From Flavobacteriales bacterium (GTDB lineage Bacteria > Bacteroidota > Bacteroidia > Flavobacteriales_G > Salibacteraceae): a stretch of 64,000 bases of DNA. Below the pieces are notes generated by a model. That model did no database searches. It saw only the letters and a list, made by a program, of their open reading frames with translations, and was not told the origin of the DNA. Position numbers and translations under genes: made by a program. Of the stretch, positions 1-10,000 are shown piece after piece (position 1 is the first letter of the stretch; every line of letters begins with the position of its first letter). The stretch lies in assembly GCA_013204105.1 (NCBI GenBank), contig JABMOM010000001.1, forward strand, positions 62,001 to 126,000, given 5' to 3'.

Positions 1-2
1 CC

Positions 3-1364
3 TTGAAATATGTTTGGCAAGAATCCATGGTCTTGAACCCCGGCACCTATTGGATCGTTGCAGCGGCGAGGAAGGATTATGCCAGCACCCAAACGCAGTG
101 GCAATGGTTCAGCTCGAGTGCAACGGAAGGAGACACCGCCCTTTGGGTAAATCCCGGGGGAGGCTTTACATTGAACAACTGCCCGAATTGGACGGAGGTG
201 ACCACGTGCTATGGCTCCACCTATCCTGGGGTTAGCTTTAAACTCTTTGGGTGTCCCGGTCCAAAACCAGCAATTTTGGGTCTTCCAAATGATACGGGCT
301 TTTGTTCGAATTCCGAGTTGTCCCTCACGGCATCATCCAGCCTTTCAAGCGTGGATTACTTGTGGAGTAATGGCGACAGCGGACCTACAGTAACCATCAC
401 TGACAGCGGACTCTACACCGTTACTGTGACCGACACCTTATTGGGATGTAGTTCTATCGACACGGTCAGCGTGCATGTAATGGCCGCGCCTGATCCATTG
501 CTCGAAGACACGACCGTCTGCGAGGGGGAAACGCTACAAATCCCGGGGAATGGCTGTTTGGCTTGCGGATATACTTGGAGCGATGGCTCGGCCTCAGACA
601 CCCTCCAAATAGTGGCCGGGGGTGGATATTGGCTCTTGGCATTGGATACGGTCAACGGATGCGCTGCGGTGGATTCTTTCGATGTCGTTTTGATGACCAT
701 AGCACCTATTCAATTCAACAGCGACTCACCTTATGGCATTTGCCCTGGGGCATCACTGGACCTTTCCATCACGAACGATTATCAGGCTTACCTCTGGTCT
801 ACTGGGTCAACCTCCGATGCTGAAACGATTGTGGAGAGCGGATGGGTGACGATCTCTGTTACCGCTTCCAACGGTTGTTCACGCATGGATTCAATATGGG
901 TGATGGACTTTCCAGCACCGGACCCGACCATTGAAGTTGACTTTGCCGCGGGCATGTGGGTGCTAGCATGCCCAGGATTTAACACCTATTTGTGGTCAAA
1001 CGGATCGGATGACCCGACCATTGAAGTCACAGGAGGAGTTGTGTCCGTAACGGTAACAGATAGCAATGGCTGTCAAGCAAGCGATACGACGGACCTTTCA
1101 GTCGGAATGGATGAAACAGAAACCAAAGGCTTCCAATTGATTCCGAATCCCGCCTATGATGTTGTCGTGCTCTCAAAAAACTCAGCTTTTGAGAGCGCTG
1201 TGCTAAGTCTTATCACGGTAGACGGAAAGGTGATCCTACAAGAACCCATTTCTGGACAGAATACACATCGGATCGACTTGAGTTCTCTGCCTCCTGGCCT
1301 GTATCATGTCACCGTATCCGACCGACGTAACACCTTCACACAGACCTTGATCAAAGTAGAATGA
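3..1364 (+). CDS. T9SS cargo protein, 5' end cut by window edge
   Basis: The reading frame is open to the left edge, so the TTG at position 3 is not a real start and the protein is longer than the 453 residues seen. The visible part carries about four similar Ig/PKD-like units, each with a Y-x-W-S-x-G core followed by a V-T-V-T-D strand and an N-G-C ending (roughly residues 110-370). The last 80 residues (from about 373) form a type A T9SS sorting domain, with the IPNPA box and a final strand giving GLYHVTVSD. It is therefore an exported, probably surface-attached or secreted protein. No enzymatic domain is visible; it may lie upstream of the window. It overlaps the next gene by 4 bases. Confidence 0.85.
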   Translation: MKYVWQESMVLNPGTYWIVAAARKDYASTQTQWQWFSSSATEGDTALWVNPGGGFTLNNCPNWTEVTTCYGSTYPGVSFKLFGCPGPKPAILGLPNDTGFCSNSELSLTASSSLSSVDYLWSNGDSGPTVTITDSGLYTVTVTDTLLGCSSIDTVSVHVMAAPDPLLEDTTVCEGETLQIPGNGCLACGYTWSDGSASDTLQIVAGGGYWLLALDTVNGCAAVDSFDVVLMTIAPIQFNSDSPYGICPGASLDLSITNDYQAYLWSTGSTSDAETIVESGWVTISVTASNGCSRMDSIWVMDFPAPDPTIEVDFAAGMWVLACPGFNTYLWSNGSDDPTIEVTGGVVSVTVTDSNGCQASDTTDLSVGMDETETKGFQLIPNPAYDVVVLSKNSAFESAVLSLITVDGKVILQEPISGQNTHRIDLSSLPPGLYHVTVSDRRNTFTQTLIKVE

Positions 1365-2866
1365 AAAGCAAAAGAATCCTTTTTGCGGCTGTACTTCTTT
1401 CTCTGTACGGCCTCTCAGTTCAGGCTCAGCTCAACACTGAAGCGTTTGATGCGTACATCAAGGCACAATATGAGCGATTTGAACTTCCTGCCATCTCTGT
1501 TGCGATCGTGAAGGACGGTGGCGTTATCCTCACGTCGAACTATGGCAAAAGGTCAGAAAAGGGCGATAAGGCACCGGATCAAAACACCTTGTTTGGGATC
1601 GCTTCTCTTTCCAAAGCCTTCACCGCCGCGAGCATTGGTATGTTGGTAGATGAAGGAAAGCTGAGTTGGGATGACAAGGTGATAGATCACCTTCCTTGGT
1701 TTGAAATGTATGATTCGAATGTGACCCAGCAAATTACGATCGAAGACTTGCTCTGCCATCGTAGCGGTCTCATCACTTTTGATGGAGACTTGTTGTGGTA
1801 CGGAAGTACGTACACACGAGAAGAGGCGGTTAGACGGATACGCTACCGAGCACCAACGTATGCGTTTCGGGAGGAATTTGGATATCAGAACTTGATGTTC
1901 ATGACAGCAGGCGAAGTCATTGAGGAAGTTTCTGGTAAGACCTGGGACGCATTCGTAAAGGAGCGGATCTTGGATCCGTTGCGCATGAACCGCACCACGT
2001 CCTCTTTCGAGACATTCTCGACAGATTTCAATGTAGCAAAGCCGCATTTGCAAGGGAAGGAAATCTTCATGTTGAGCTATGACAACAGCGGAGCCACTGC
2101 GGCGCTCAACTCATCCACAGGAGACATGAGTAAATGGATCCAATTCTGGCTCAATCGAGGCATTGTAGGAGAGGATACCCTTCTCAGCGAGGCTGCTGTG
2201 AAAAAGATATGGACGCTGCACACGCCTTTGGGCCTCGGAGATTTCGATGCAGAAAACGGCATTGACAACAAAGGTTATGGGCAGGGGTGGTTTTTGATGG
2301 ACTACAACGGAAAGAAGGTCATGCACCACGGTGGCGGTCTTCCAGGATACATTTCAAAATTGGCCATCGTGCCAGAAGAGAACCTAGGGATCATTGTATT
2401 GACCAACGACATGACTTCGGTTCCTACACTCTTGATGTATGCTGCCATAGACGCGGCCACGGGCAAGGAGTATAGCAAGTGGAGCGACAGGTTTTATGCC
2501 TTCAAGACAGCAGCCGCGCAAAGCGAGGCGGAGCGTGATGCAAAACGATTGGAAGGGCGAAAGGAAGACCCGTTGTTATTGCCATTGGAGGATTACCTCG
2601 GAACCTATGCAGACGAAATGTACGGCGAAGCACGGGTTTCCCTTGGGGAAGAGGGATTGATTCTATCCCTATTGCCAGCAAAGGAGCTGTTCACCGGAAA
2701 AATGTCTGTTTGGAATGACCATGCCTTCCGGTTTGAGGTAAACGATCCGTTTCTTCCTTATGGAATAGCAACGTTCAAAGTGGAAAGGGACGTGGTTCAA
2801 GGCTTTACCATTGAGCTTCCCAACTACGACTTTCATTTCGACAAACTCAATTTCGTCCGTAAGTAG
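1361..2866 (+). CDS. Serine hydrolase, beta-lactamase / class C family
   Basis: A 501-residue exported protein with signal peptide (residues 1-22). It has the class C beta-lactamase / D-alanyl-D-alanine carboxypeptidase fold motifs: S82-L-S-K85 (nucleophile Ser and Lys), Y175-Q-N177, and an HHGG box at 322-325 in place of KTG. After about residue 405 there is a smaller beta-rich C-terminal domain like the one that follows this family in Bacteroidota hydrolases. The substrate could be a peptide, ester or cell-wall D-amino acid link; the sequence does not decide. The start codon overlaps the stop of the upstream T9SS cargo gene (ATGA), so the two are translationally coupled. Confidence 0.88.
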   Translation: MKSKRILFAAVLLSLYGLSVQAQLNTEAFDAYIKAQYERFELPAISVAIVKDGGVILTSNYGKRSEKGDKAPDQNTLFGIASLSKAFTAASIGMLVDEGKLSWDDKVIDHLPWFEMYDSNVTQQITIEDLLCHRSGLITFDGDLLWYGSTYTREEAVRRIRYRAPTYAFREEFGYQNLMFMTAGEVIEEVSGKTWDAFVKERILDPLRMNRTTSSFETFSTDFNVAKPHLQGKEIFMLSYDNSGATAALNSSTGDMSKWIQFWLNRGIVGEDTLLSEAAVKKIWTLHTPLGLGDFDAENGIDNKGYGQGWFLMDYNGKKVMHHGGGLPGYISKLAIVPEENLGIIVLTNDMTSVPTLLMYAAIDAATGKEYSKWSDRFYAFKTAAAQSEAERDAKRLEGRKEDPLLLPLEDYLGTYADEMYGEARVSLGEEGLILSLLPAKELFTGKMSVWNDHAFRFEVNDPFLPYGIATFKVERDVVQGFTIELPNYDFHFDKLNFVRK

Positions 2867-2894
2867 GCTTCGTCACTCCTCGCTGGCACGAAGC
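2867..2894. terminator. Possible hairpin between convergent genes
   Basis: GCTTCGT (2867-2873) pairs with ACGAAGC (2888-2894) across a 14-base loop, directly after the stop of the serine hydrolase and before the end of the convergent gene. There is no long T tract, so termination activity is uncertain. Confidence 0.3.
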
Positions 2895-2906
2895 ATTTAA
2901 TAGGAC

Positions 2907-5900
2907 TCAAAGCTTCGCCGCTACCACAAAAGGCAGTCGATACCGCTGTGTGTTGGCTTGTAGGTCAAAGGTCTCCACTAAGACTGCGTAGATCCCGACT
3001 TCTGCTTTTCTTCCAATGTCATTCGTCCCGTCCCATGTAATTAGGCCTTCCTTTCCGATGAGTCGATTGGACGCAACGGTTCGAATAAGCCTGCCCTCCT
3101 GAGAGAATACCCTGATTGAAATTGACTGGCCAGGCGGAAGACTTCTCCATTCAATAGAAAGTACGTCTTCATAGCCGTCGTTGTCAGGTGAGATGCGTGC
3201 ATTGGAAAGCTGGACGTGTGCGTCACCTTCTGTCAGCGGTAGTGCTTGTGAATTGATGTAGCCAGGTGTGCCATAGTGATCGATGCTAGAGGCGGAATGC
3301 CAATTGCCAGGATCGGAAGCAGGTTGAAATGTAGATAGGCGTTCGAGGGAGACACCAGCTGTTTCTTGGATCAGCGCAAAGTGCATATCACGGGAATAGT
3401 GAAGGCTGTCCATTACCTCCCCAAAAGGATTTATAAGAAAACACGTTCCTTCGTCATTGGGCAGAGCGGGCAGCTGTGTTATGTGCAATGTCTCATTGCC
3501 TGCAAACGGATAGTTGAGGACCAAGTCGTCAAGGTCCTCATGAAAGGCAATGAGCGCGTTAGGACCAAGTTCAAAGGGATAGTTAACCAAAGGAAATGCG
3601 CGAAGCTCATCGTCATCGCGCTGCGCGAGCGACCAACCCAACAGCGGAATAGAGGACGTAGTGGTATTTGCCAACTCAATGAATTCCGTGCCGTTATTAC
3701 GCGCCTCAAACAAGAGTTCATTGAGCACGACATCTCCCGTATCTGCTAGGTAGGTTGAGTCGATCAACCCGGAGTAGGATTGCCCATCGCATGCCGAGAT
3801 GGAGGAGATGCGCAGGGTATATACTGTGCCCTTTTGCATGTCCGACCCAAGCGTCAGGTTGGCTCTTTGCGCACCATTATCAAAACGAAGTGCAACGGAA
3901 CTGCCATTGAGAGTGGACTCGAAAACGCTTGTCGAATCCACTTTGCGATCAAAGGTCACCTCCACCTGATCTTGACGGATAAAAAGAAGGGAGGTGATTT
4001 CTATAGGGGCCAGCGTCAATTCTGAGAATACGCTATTCACCTCGCCAGGGGTTCCATGTGAAGGATGATTACTCGCCTTCCAGTTACTATCCGATCGGCA
4101 AAGGTCATTCGGATCGATCCGCTCAAGCGACCATCCGCCTGCTTGTTTTTCTGGATCCTGATACCAAGACTTCGCGTATCCCACGACATCAATGGTTGTA
4201 TGGTGCATCATCAGCCGCAAATCATCCGCATCGTTGTTCAGGCTTGGCATCGAAGAAACGGCGAGAACATTACCCTGAAAGAGCAATGCATCATCATCAT
4301 CGCAGATGATGGCATAGCCATCGGGAGCAAGAATGACTTCGGGGATTGAAGCGACGGTTGACTTATCTGCCAATTGAAGTTGAGCAGTACTGATAAGCTT
4401 ATTGGAGCGATTGTAAATCTCAACGTATTCAGCATTGGGTAAAGGCCCCGATGCTTCGGGATGAGGAAGCAGCTCATTGATCACTAAGTCAAAGGGCTGT
4501 GGAAGAACAGGAATACCGAAGAGAATGGTGGTATCCTCCATTTCGTTTCCTTGACAATCCATAAGTCCAGCAATCGAAAGAACATATGGCACACCCTCTT
4601 CAAGGGGAGGGAATGATTTAATCACCAGACGTTCAAGCTGTTTTTCTTTGACGGTTAGCGTGTGACTCACCAGTTCGAAAGAGCCGCTAGAGATGGATAG
4701 TGTGTCCAACGCTTCGCTAAATCCAAGGAGGATTTGGCCGCTGTCTTCAGCTGTCAAGTGGGTAATGCGAGGTGGGGTCAAATCCGGACTGGTATCAAGT
4801 CCTGCGTTTTGTTTTCCAGGGGTGCCTCCATCGGGCGAGAGGGAGGCTTTCCAATTCAAAGGTCCACTGCAAGGATGAAATGGATTCACCCGCTCGAGTG
4901 CGTATCCTCCATCTTGTGCTGTTTCATCTTGATACCAAGCCTTTGTGAAGGAAGTAGCATCGATCAGGTGCGATGATCGCCTCAAGACCACATCGTCACC
5001 GTCGTTGTTCAAACTCGGAAAAGAAGCGAGGCCAATGGCGGTGCCGAACGCATTAAAGAGGGAGGTGTCCTGTACGTCGCAGAGGATTAGGAAGGAATCT
5101 GGCGGCAGTCGAACACCATGAGGTATTGCAGTCGTAGATGTAGCATCGCTCAATGTGAAGCTGTCGAGACGGATAAAGCGTCCAGAGACATTCAAGAGCT
5201 CTATGTATTCACGTTCAGGCAGACCAACCACTGGAGTTGGATCTGCCATGATCTCGTTGATCACAATATCCAAATGGGAAGGGACAAGCCATGCGTAGTA
5301 CGTGAAGGATTGTATGTTCGGCTCAATCGAATTTCCGATCGCGTCGGTCACATTTTCTATACTGAGGTTGAGGGTAGTTCCGATGGGAAAACTGTCGGTG
5401 AAAACCAGCTCAACGGTGAGCGAATCTTCGAGGTCAATGCTGGCCGCCAAGGCCTGGCCTATCCCATTATCCAACGAATAATTTGTTGTTAGCACTGCAG
5501 TAGTAGGGTCAAGGGCTTCATTAAAGACAAGCGAAAGATGCGTCGCATCTAGTGGTTCAACCGAGATCAGAGAGGGAGGTGTCGTATCGGTCACCACGGA
5601 GTCTACTTCCATATTGTCGAAGTAAAAGTCTGAGCTGTTGCTCGAGGTGTACTTGCACCACACCCCAAAGTAGTTGGTATTAATGATGGTGCTATCGATG
5701 GCTGAGCCTTCCAAGACGAAAGGGCTCCCATTTTCAGCGGCGCTCTCTACTTTCCACAGCCCATCGGGATAGCGATGAACAGTGACCCATCGCTCAGAAG
5801 AGGAGGAAAGGACGGTTAGCCCATTGATCAATTGCACTTCGTTTCCACCTGAAAAGGAAAACAGCTCCAGGGCATCATCGCTTCCATTCCTTCCGAGACG

Positions 5901-6239
5901 AATGAAATAGCCTTCGCCGTTGATGAGTGAGGTATCTGAAGCGAGAAGAAATACCCGCCCCTGATTGTTATTGCTCGGGGCAAAGTCTAGCCGCCAATAC
6001 CAAGTCCATGTGATGGTGTCGTTGAAGTTTGGGGAGAACGCGGTGTACAAGTGGGCGGTATCTGATGCGGCTGGACCAGTGGACTGTAATTGTCCTTGCG
6101 CATTCACTTGAAAGAGCGTGGTGTCGCCCAACCACGCAGGGTTGGATGAAAACTCACCATCGGTAAAGTCGTCTACAAATTGGGCGAAACCAAGCGTTGG
6201 GATCCAACACAGCAGTAACAATAGCGTCCTCAATGCCAT
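2907..6239 (-). CDS. Exported multi-domain protein with three lamin-tail domains
   Basis: 1110 residues with a signal peptide ending near GFA-Q20. After an N-terminal laminin-G/concanavalin-like region come a bacterial Ig-like segment (about 215-315) and three lamin-tail domain (LTD) copies, each opening with an 'INE(I/L)' or 'LNELL' strand and an EYIEL/EYVEI/EFIEL turn (near residues 325, 590 and 845). The LTD copies alternate with Ig-like linkers. The C terminus has an SPDNDGYEDVL motif and a WDGTNDIG turn. These are typical of the CHU_C/FlgD-like domain ending many Bacteroidota surface proteins, possibly a type B T9SS signal. LTD proteins are often attached to nucleases or adhesins, but no catalytic domain is seen. 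It is divergent from asd. Confidence 0.82.
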   Translation of the reverse strand: MALRTLLLLLCWIPTLGFAQFVDDFTDGEFSSNPAWLGDTTLFQVNAQGQLQSTGPAASDTAHLYTAFSPNFNDTITWTWYWRLDFAPSNNNQGRVFLLASDTSLINGEGYFIRLGRNGSDDALELFSFSGGNEVQLINGLTVLSSSSERWVTVHRYPDGLWKVESAAENGSPFVLEGSAIDSTIINTNYFGVWCKYTSSNSSDFYFDNMEVDSVVTDTTPPSLISVEPLDATHLSLVFNEALDPTTAVLTTNYSLDNGIGQALAASIDLEDSLTVELVFTDSFPIGTTLNLSIENVTDAIGNSIEPNIQSFTYYAWLVPSHLDIVINEIMADPTPVVGLPEREYIELLNVSGRFIRLDSFTLSDATSTTAIPHGVRLPPDSFLILCDVQDTSLFNAFGTAIGLASFPSLNNDGDDVVLRRSSHLIDATSFTKAWYQDETAQDGGYALERVNPFHPCSGPLNWKASLSPDGGTPGKQNAGLDTSPDLTPPRITHLTAEDSGQILLGFSEALDTLSISSGSFELVSHTLTVKEKQLERLVIKSFPPLEEGVPYVLSIAGLMDCQGNEMEDTTILFGIPVLPQPFDLVINELLPHPEASGPLPNAEYVEIYNRSNKLISTAQLQLADKSTVASIPEVILAPDGYAIICDDDDALLFQGNVLAVSSMPSLNNDADDLRLMMHHTTIDVVGYAKSWYQDPEKQAGGWSLERIDPNDLCRSDSNWKASNHPSHGTPGEVNSVFSELTLAPIEITSLLFIRQDQVEVTFDRKVDSTSVFESTLNGSSVALRFDNGAQRANLTLGSDMQKGTVYTLRISSISACDGQSYSGLIDSTYLADTGDVVLNELLFEARNNGTEFIELANTTTSSIPLLGWSLAQRDDDELRAFPLVNYPFELGPNALIAFHEDLDDLVLNYPFAGNETLHITQLPALPNDEGTCFLINPFGEVMDSLHYSRDMHFALIQETAGVSLERLSTFQPASDPGNWHSASSIDHYGTPGYINSQALPLTEGDAHVQLSNARISPDNDGYEDVLSIEWRSLPPGQSISIRVFSQEGRLIRTVASNRLIGKEGLITWDGTNDIGRKAEVGIYAVLVETFDLQANTQRYRLPFVVAAKL

Positions 6240-6251
6240 AGCTCTAGGGGA

Positions 6252-6279
6252 TTTGTCCGCGCTAAATGTGCTATTTTCG
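6252..6279 (+). promoter_or_regulatory. Candidate asd promoter
   Basis: TTTG at 6252-6255 and TATTTTCG at 6272-6279 (one mismatch to TAnnTTTG), 16 bases apart, lie about 30 bases ahead of the asd start in the 67-base divergent gap. Confidence 0.3.
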
Positions 6280-6306
6280 CCCCTCGGTTTAATTGCAGAA
6301 TTTACA

Positions 6307-7293
6307 ATGAGAATAGCGGTAATTGGCGCGACAGGCCTCGTGGGTAATGTGATGCTGAAGGTCTTGGCAGAAAGGAGTTTTCCAATCTCTCAATTGTACC
6401 TAGTGGCCAGCGAACGGTCGGTCGGCAAAGAGGTCGTATTCGGTGGAATAGCGCATAAAGTGATCGGGTTGGCCCAAGCCGTATCGCTCAAGCCGGACAT
6501 CGCCATTTTTTCCGCAGGGGGTGCTACGAGTAAGGAGTGGGCTCCCAAGTTTGCTCAGGCCGGTACTACTGTTATCGATAATTCAAGTGCGTGGAGGATG
6601 GATCCCGACATAAAGCTGGTGGTCCCCGAGATCAATGGAGACAAGCTTACTAAAGCAGATAGGATCATCGCAAATCCAAATTGCAGTACGATCCAAATGG
6701 TGCTTGCTTTGCGCGACATCCATCGTACGTATGGCATCGAGCGCTTGGTGATTTCTACCTACCAGAGTGTTTCAGGCACCGGTGCGGATGCTATCGCACA
6801 ATTGGAAGGGGAGCGAAATGGCAGCAAACCGAAGATGGTCTACCCCTATCCGATCGATATGAATTGCCTCCCGCATGGCGGTGATTTTGATGAGGATGGA
6901 AACACCACGGAAGAGCTCAAGCTTATACACGAAACACGAAAGATTCTGGATGATGAAAGCATTCAGGTTACGGCAACGGTTGTACGCGTTCCGGTCAAAG
7001 GGGGGCACAGCGAGTCGGTCAACATCGAGACAAAGAAGCCTTTTGAATTGTTGGATGTTCGGAGCATGTTGGCCAGAACGCCGGGGGTCAAGGTTCAAGA
7101 CATGCCGGAGACCAACACCTATCCAATGCCACTGTACGCAGAAGGAAAGGATGAAGTGTTTGTAGGGCGAATCCGAAGGGATACGAGCCGGCCAAACGCC
7201 ATGAACATGTGGATCGTTTCGGATAACCTCCGGAAGGGGGCGGCCACCAATGCTGTTCAGATTGCGGAAGTTGTGAAAGACTTATTGGCATGA
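6307..7293 (+). CDS. asd: Aspartate-semialdehyde dehydrogenase
   Basis: 328 residues from the ATG at 6307. An in-frame ATG at 6118 would lie inside the divergent gene and add 63 unrelated residues, whereas 6307 gives the expected family length and begins directly with the nucleotide-binding strand MRIAVIGATGLVG. The active-site cysteine is C126 in NPNCST, and a GGHSESVNIE segment supplies the later active-site region. The enzyme reduces aspartyl-4-phosphate with NADPH in the cytosol, feeding lysine/diaminopimelate, threonine and methionine synthesis. It overlaps the next gene by 4 bases. Confidence 0.96.
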   Translation: MRIAVIGATGLVGNVMLKVLAERSFPISQLYLVASERSVGKEVVFGGIAHKVIGLAQAVSLKPDIAIFSAGGATSKEWAPKFAQAGTTVIDNSSAWRMDPDIKLVVPEINGDKLTKADRIIANPNCSTIQMVLALRDIHRTYGIERLVISTYQSVSGTGADAIAQLEGERNGSKPKMVYPYPIDMNCLPHGGDFDEDGNTTEELKLIHETRKILDDESIQVTATVVRVPVKGGHSESVNIETKKPFELLDVRSMLARTPGVKVQDMPETNTYPMPLYAEGKDEVFVGRIRRDTSRPNAMNMWIVSDNLRKGAATNAVQIAEVVKDLLA

Positions 7294-7850
7294 AGCACAC
7301 CCAAGTAGTCCTGACATTTAGTGTGCTTGCCTTGCTCACGTCGTGCAATGAAGATGCTTCCATGGAAGAGATGCGCCCCAAGCAGGAGCAGTCCATCGTC
7401 CGAAATCTTCCGACCCAAGACCGCCAATACTTGCTCGAGCCATTGGAAGCCGCACTGGATGATCTGCGGGAGGTCGTTGAATACAATCCGAGCTTTGAGA
7501 CTGTTGAGGAAACAACCCATGAGGAAGGTAAAAAAGTAGTATCCACCTATCGCCTAAATGGTGAAGACACGGTAATGGTAGAGCATGAGATGGAGCGACC
7601 CCTCCTTCGTGAAAGGCACCAACACTACTATGATGAAAGGGGTGCGATCTTTTTGCTCGAGGCTAAGATCGTTCACCTCGCGGCGGATGGAGCGCCTATT
7701 GAAAAGCGAGTCTATCGCATTTACTACGAAGAAGGACCGGTACAGCTTTCAGCTTATGGAAAAGTGGCCTATGGGGAAAATGCATTGCCAAAGGATTGGG
7801 TGACCATTTGCCCAACGAAGGAAGAAGAAACTTACCTGCTGAGCAGATAA
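7290..7850 (+). CDS. Predicted lipoprotein, unknown function
   Basis: 186 residues. The N terminus is a lipoprotein signal with an LLTSC lipobox (lipidated Cys19). The rest is charged, Glu-rich and strand-like, with no family I recognise. The start overlaps the asd stop (ATGA), suggesting co-transcription with asd, though no functional link is apparent. It ends 12 bases before a convergent gene. Confidence 0.72.
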   Translation: MKHTQVVLTFSVLALLTSCNEDASMEEMRPKQEQSIVRNLPTQDRQYLLEPLEAALDDLREVVEYNPSFETVEETTHEEGKKVVSTYRLNGEDTVMVEHEMERPLLRERHQHYYDERGAIFLLEAKIVHLAADGAPIEKRVYRIYYEEGPVQLSAYGKVAYGENALPKDWVTICPTKEEETYLLSR

Positions 7851-7862
7851 TAGGCGCAGGGC

Positions 7863-8195
7863 TTATTTCTTTGAAATCGATCGTTCGAAGATGAACGGTC
7901 CAAAAGGCAGCAGCGCTGCGATGAATCCATAGATTACTTTCAGCACATCCCATTTCAGCACCACGGCTACGTAAATCAGTTGTGCCATGTATGCCATAAA
8001 GAGGACTCCGTGCGCCCATCCCACGTATTTGACCATCAGGGGCAAGTCCATCATGTACTTCAGCGGCATTGCGATCAGTACCAAGAGGAGGAAGGAAATA
8101 GCTTCGGCGCGACCGATCAAAAGAAAGCGGCGCAGCTGGGGGTTTTGAATGATTTCCATGGACTGCGAAAATACATTCCCATTCGCCGCGAACAT
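7863..8195 (-). CDS. DUF3817 family membrane protein
   Basis: A small integral membrane protein of up to 110 residues with three hydrophobic segments. It carries the DUF3817 signature: a G-R-A-E-A-I-S segment, AMPLKY, and a G-x-x-H-G-x-L-F turn. The start may be the ATG at 8195 or the ATG at 8159 (MEIIQNPQ, 98 residues); the latter fits the usual family start just ahead of the first helix. Function of the family is unknown. It is divergent from the M28 peptidase gene. Confidence 0.8.
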   Translation of the reverse strand: MFAANGNVFSQSMEIIQNPQLRRFLLIGRAEAISFLLLVLIAMPLKYMMDLPLMVKYVGWAHGVLFMAYMAQLIYVAVVLKWDVLKVIYGFIAALLPFGPFIFERSISKK

Positions 8196-8239
8196 TTTCC
8201 ATCTGCAATTCCTTACTTTTCAGAATCAATCCATTCAGT

Positions 8240-9997
8240 ATGAAGCACCTGATACTCCTTTCCTGTACTGCGCTCTTTGGTTTCTTTGCCACGGCTCAGA
8301 GCAACATCCAATTGACAAATCCTATTGCCAACGATGTGCTCATGGGCAATTACGACCCAGCGGATTTCGCGGCGAACGATGTGATTGATGACCCGCGAGT
8401 CATTGCTTCTCAGCTCACCGACAGGATCAACCCAGACTCATTGTACAGTTACCTAAAGCGAATGAGCGCCTTTGAAAACAGGAATACCGGTTCGGATACG
8501 GTTTCCAACCAACGAGGCATTGGCGCGGCTAGAAGATGGGCATATCAAAAATTTGAGCAGTTCAGCGCACAAAACGATAGTAGGCTGATACCTAGCTATT
8601 TGCAATTTGACCAAGGGATTTGCGGAATGACGCAACACAGAAACATTGTTGCGGTGCTTCCGGGTAGAAGTCTCGAAGGACCGCCCTTAAATGGTGCGAC
8701 TGGTATCATAATAATAGAAGGCCATTTGGATAGCCGTTGCGATACACCCTGTGATACCAGTTGTTTGGCGGAAGGCATGGAAGACAATGGAAGCGGCAGC
8801 GCACTCGTGCTTGAATTGGCGCGCGTCATGTCTAAATACACCTACGACCGCACCATCGTTTTTATGCTGACCATTGGGGAGGAGCAGGGCCTGTACGGCG
8901 CTGATGCGATGGCTGACTTTGTGAAGGACAACGGTATCCCAGTAGAGGCTGTGCTGAACAACGACGTGATTGGTGGGGTCATTTGTGGAGTGACCAGTTC
9001 GGCCCCTTCTTGTCCGAGCGAGAACGACATTGACAGTACCCAAGTGAGGATCTTTTCATCCGGAACCTTCAGCTCAAGGAATAAACAGCTCGCCCGCTAC
9101 GTAAAGTTGCAGTACCTGGAAGAATTGGTGCAACACGTCAAGGTACCGCAGCAGATCACCATCATGACGGCTGAAGATCGGCAAGGAAGGGGTGGAGATC
9201 ATATCCCATTTCGAAGCCAAGGCTATGCGGCCATACGATTCACCTCGGCCAATGAGCACGGTGATGCCTCGAACGGGGCTGGCTATGACGATCGACAACA
9301 CACGAGTGAGGATGTGTTAGGGGTAGACACAGACAACGACGGGCAATTGGACAGCTTTTTTGTAGACTTCAATTACCTCGCCCGCAATGGGGCGATCAAT
9401 GCCAATGCGGCAACCATGATCGCCCAAAATGCATGTTTTGATGGCGGCTTTGAAGTTGAGCAGATCAATTGGCATCAAGTCCGAGTGAGCATTGGTGGAG
9501 ATTGGTGTCCCGGGCCTCCCTATCGCATCGCGATCCGCACAGAAACCAACGACTTTGACACCGTGCTCTCTTCAGATTCGAATGTGACCATTGTTGAAGT
9601 AACCCCCGGCTTCATGCATTTTTTCAGTGTGTGTGGTGTGAATGATAATGACATTGAGAGTTTGTTTACTGGTGAACAGTTCATCGATATCGTTGGTCAA
9701 AATGAGGTCGCCACTGAGAAAAAGGGCATCGAACTTCTCCAGAACCGACCGAATCCTTTTGATGAGAGCACCACCATTGCTTTTTTGGTACACGACATGC
9801 CGGCTTCGAAACAAGCTTCGGTTAGGGTTTCGGATGTACAGGGGCGGATTATCCAGCAGATTGACCAACCGCTGCAAGCCGGGATGAATGAGGCGCTTTA
9901 CCACCATGGTTACGGAAAGGCAGGTACCTTTTACTATTCTCTTCTTATTGATAATCAAGTAATTGACACAAAGAAAATGGTGTTTGTTGCGAATTGA
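8240..9997 (+). CDS. M28-family zinc aminopeptidase with T9SS sorting domain
   Basis: 585 residues with signal peptide (1-20). The M28 catalytic core spans roughly 80-400. Likely metal ligands and catalytic residues are H162 in EGHLDS, D182 in EDNGSG, E214/E215 in GEEQG, D242 in NNDVIGG, and a histidine in QHTSED near 352. An insertion with paired cysteines (RCDTPCDTSC) sits between the first two ligands. About residue 505 onward is a type A T9SS domain with LLQNRPNPF. The product is an exported peptidase that cuts N-terminal residues from peptides. A near-consensus -7 box (TACTTTTC, 8214-8221) precedes it. The next gene starts 3 bases after its stop. Confidence 0.93.
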   Translation: MKHLILLSCTALFGFFATAQSNIQLTNPIANDVLMGNYDPADFAANDVIDDPRVIASQLTDRINPDSLYSYLKRMSAFENRNTGSDTVSNQRGIGAARRWAYQKFEQFSAQNDSRLIPSYLQFDQGICGMTQHRNIVAVLPGRSLEGPPLNGATGIIIIEGHLDSRCDTPCDTSCLAEGMEDNGSGSALVLELARVMSKYTYDRTIVFMLTIGEEQGLYGADAMADFVKDNGIPVEAVLNNDVIGGVICGVTSSAPSCPSENDIDSTQVRIFSSGTFSSRNKQLARYVKLQYLEELVQHVKVPQQITIMTAEDRQGRGGDHIPFRSQGYAAIRFTSANEHGDASNGAGYDDRQHTSEDVLGVDTDNDGQLDSFFVDFNYLARNGAINANAATMIAQNACFDGGFEVEQINWHQVRVSIGGDWCPGPPYRIAIRTETNDFDTVLSSDSNVTIVEVTPGFMHFFSVCGVNDNDIESLFTGEQFIDIVGQNEVATEKKGIELLQNRPNPFDESTTIAFLVHDMPASKQASVRVSDVQGRIIQQIDQPLQAGMNEALYHHGYGKAGTFYYSLLIDNQVIDTKKMVFVAN

Positions 9998-10000
9998 TCT

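Noticed and set aside
6118-6306. 63-residue upstream extension of asd
   Set aside because: It overlaps the divergent lamin-tail gene and shares nothing with the asd family; the normal start at 6307 gives the expected length.
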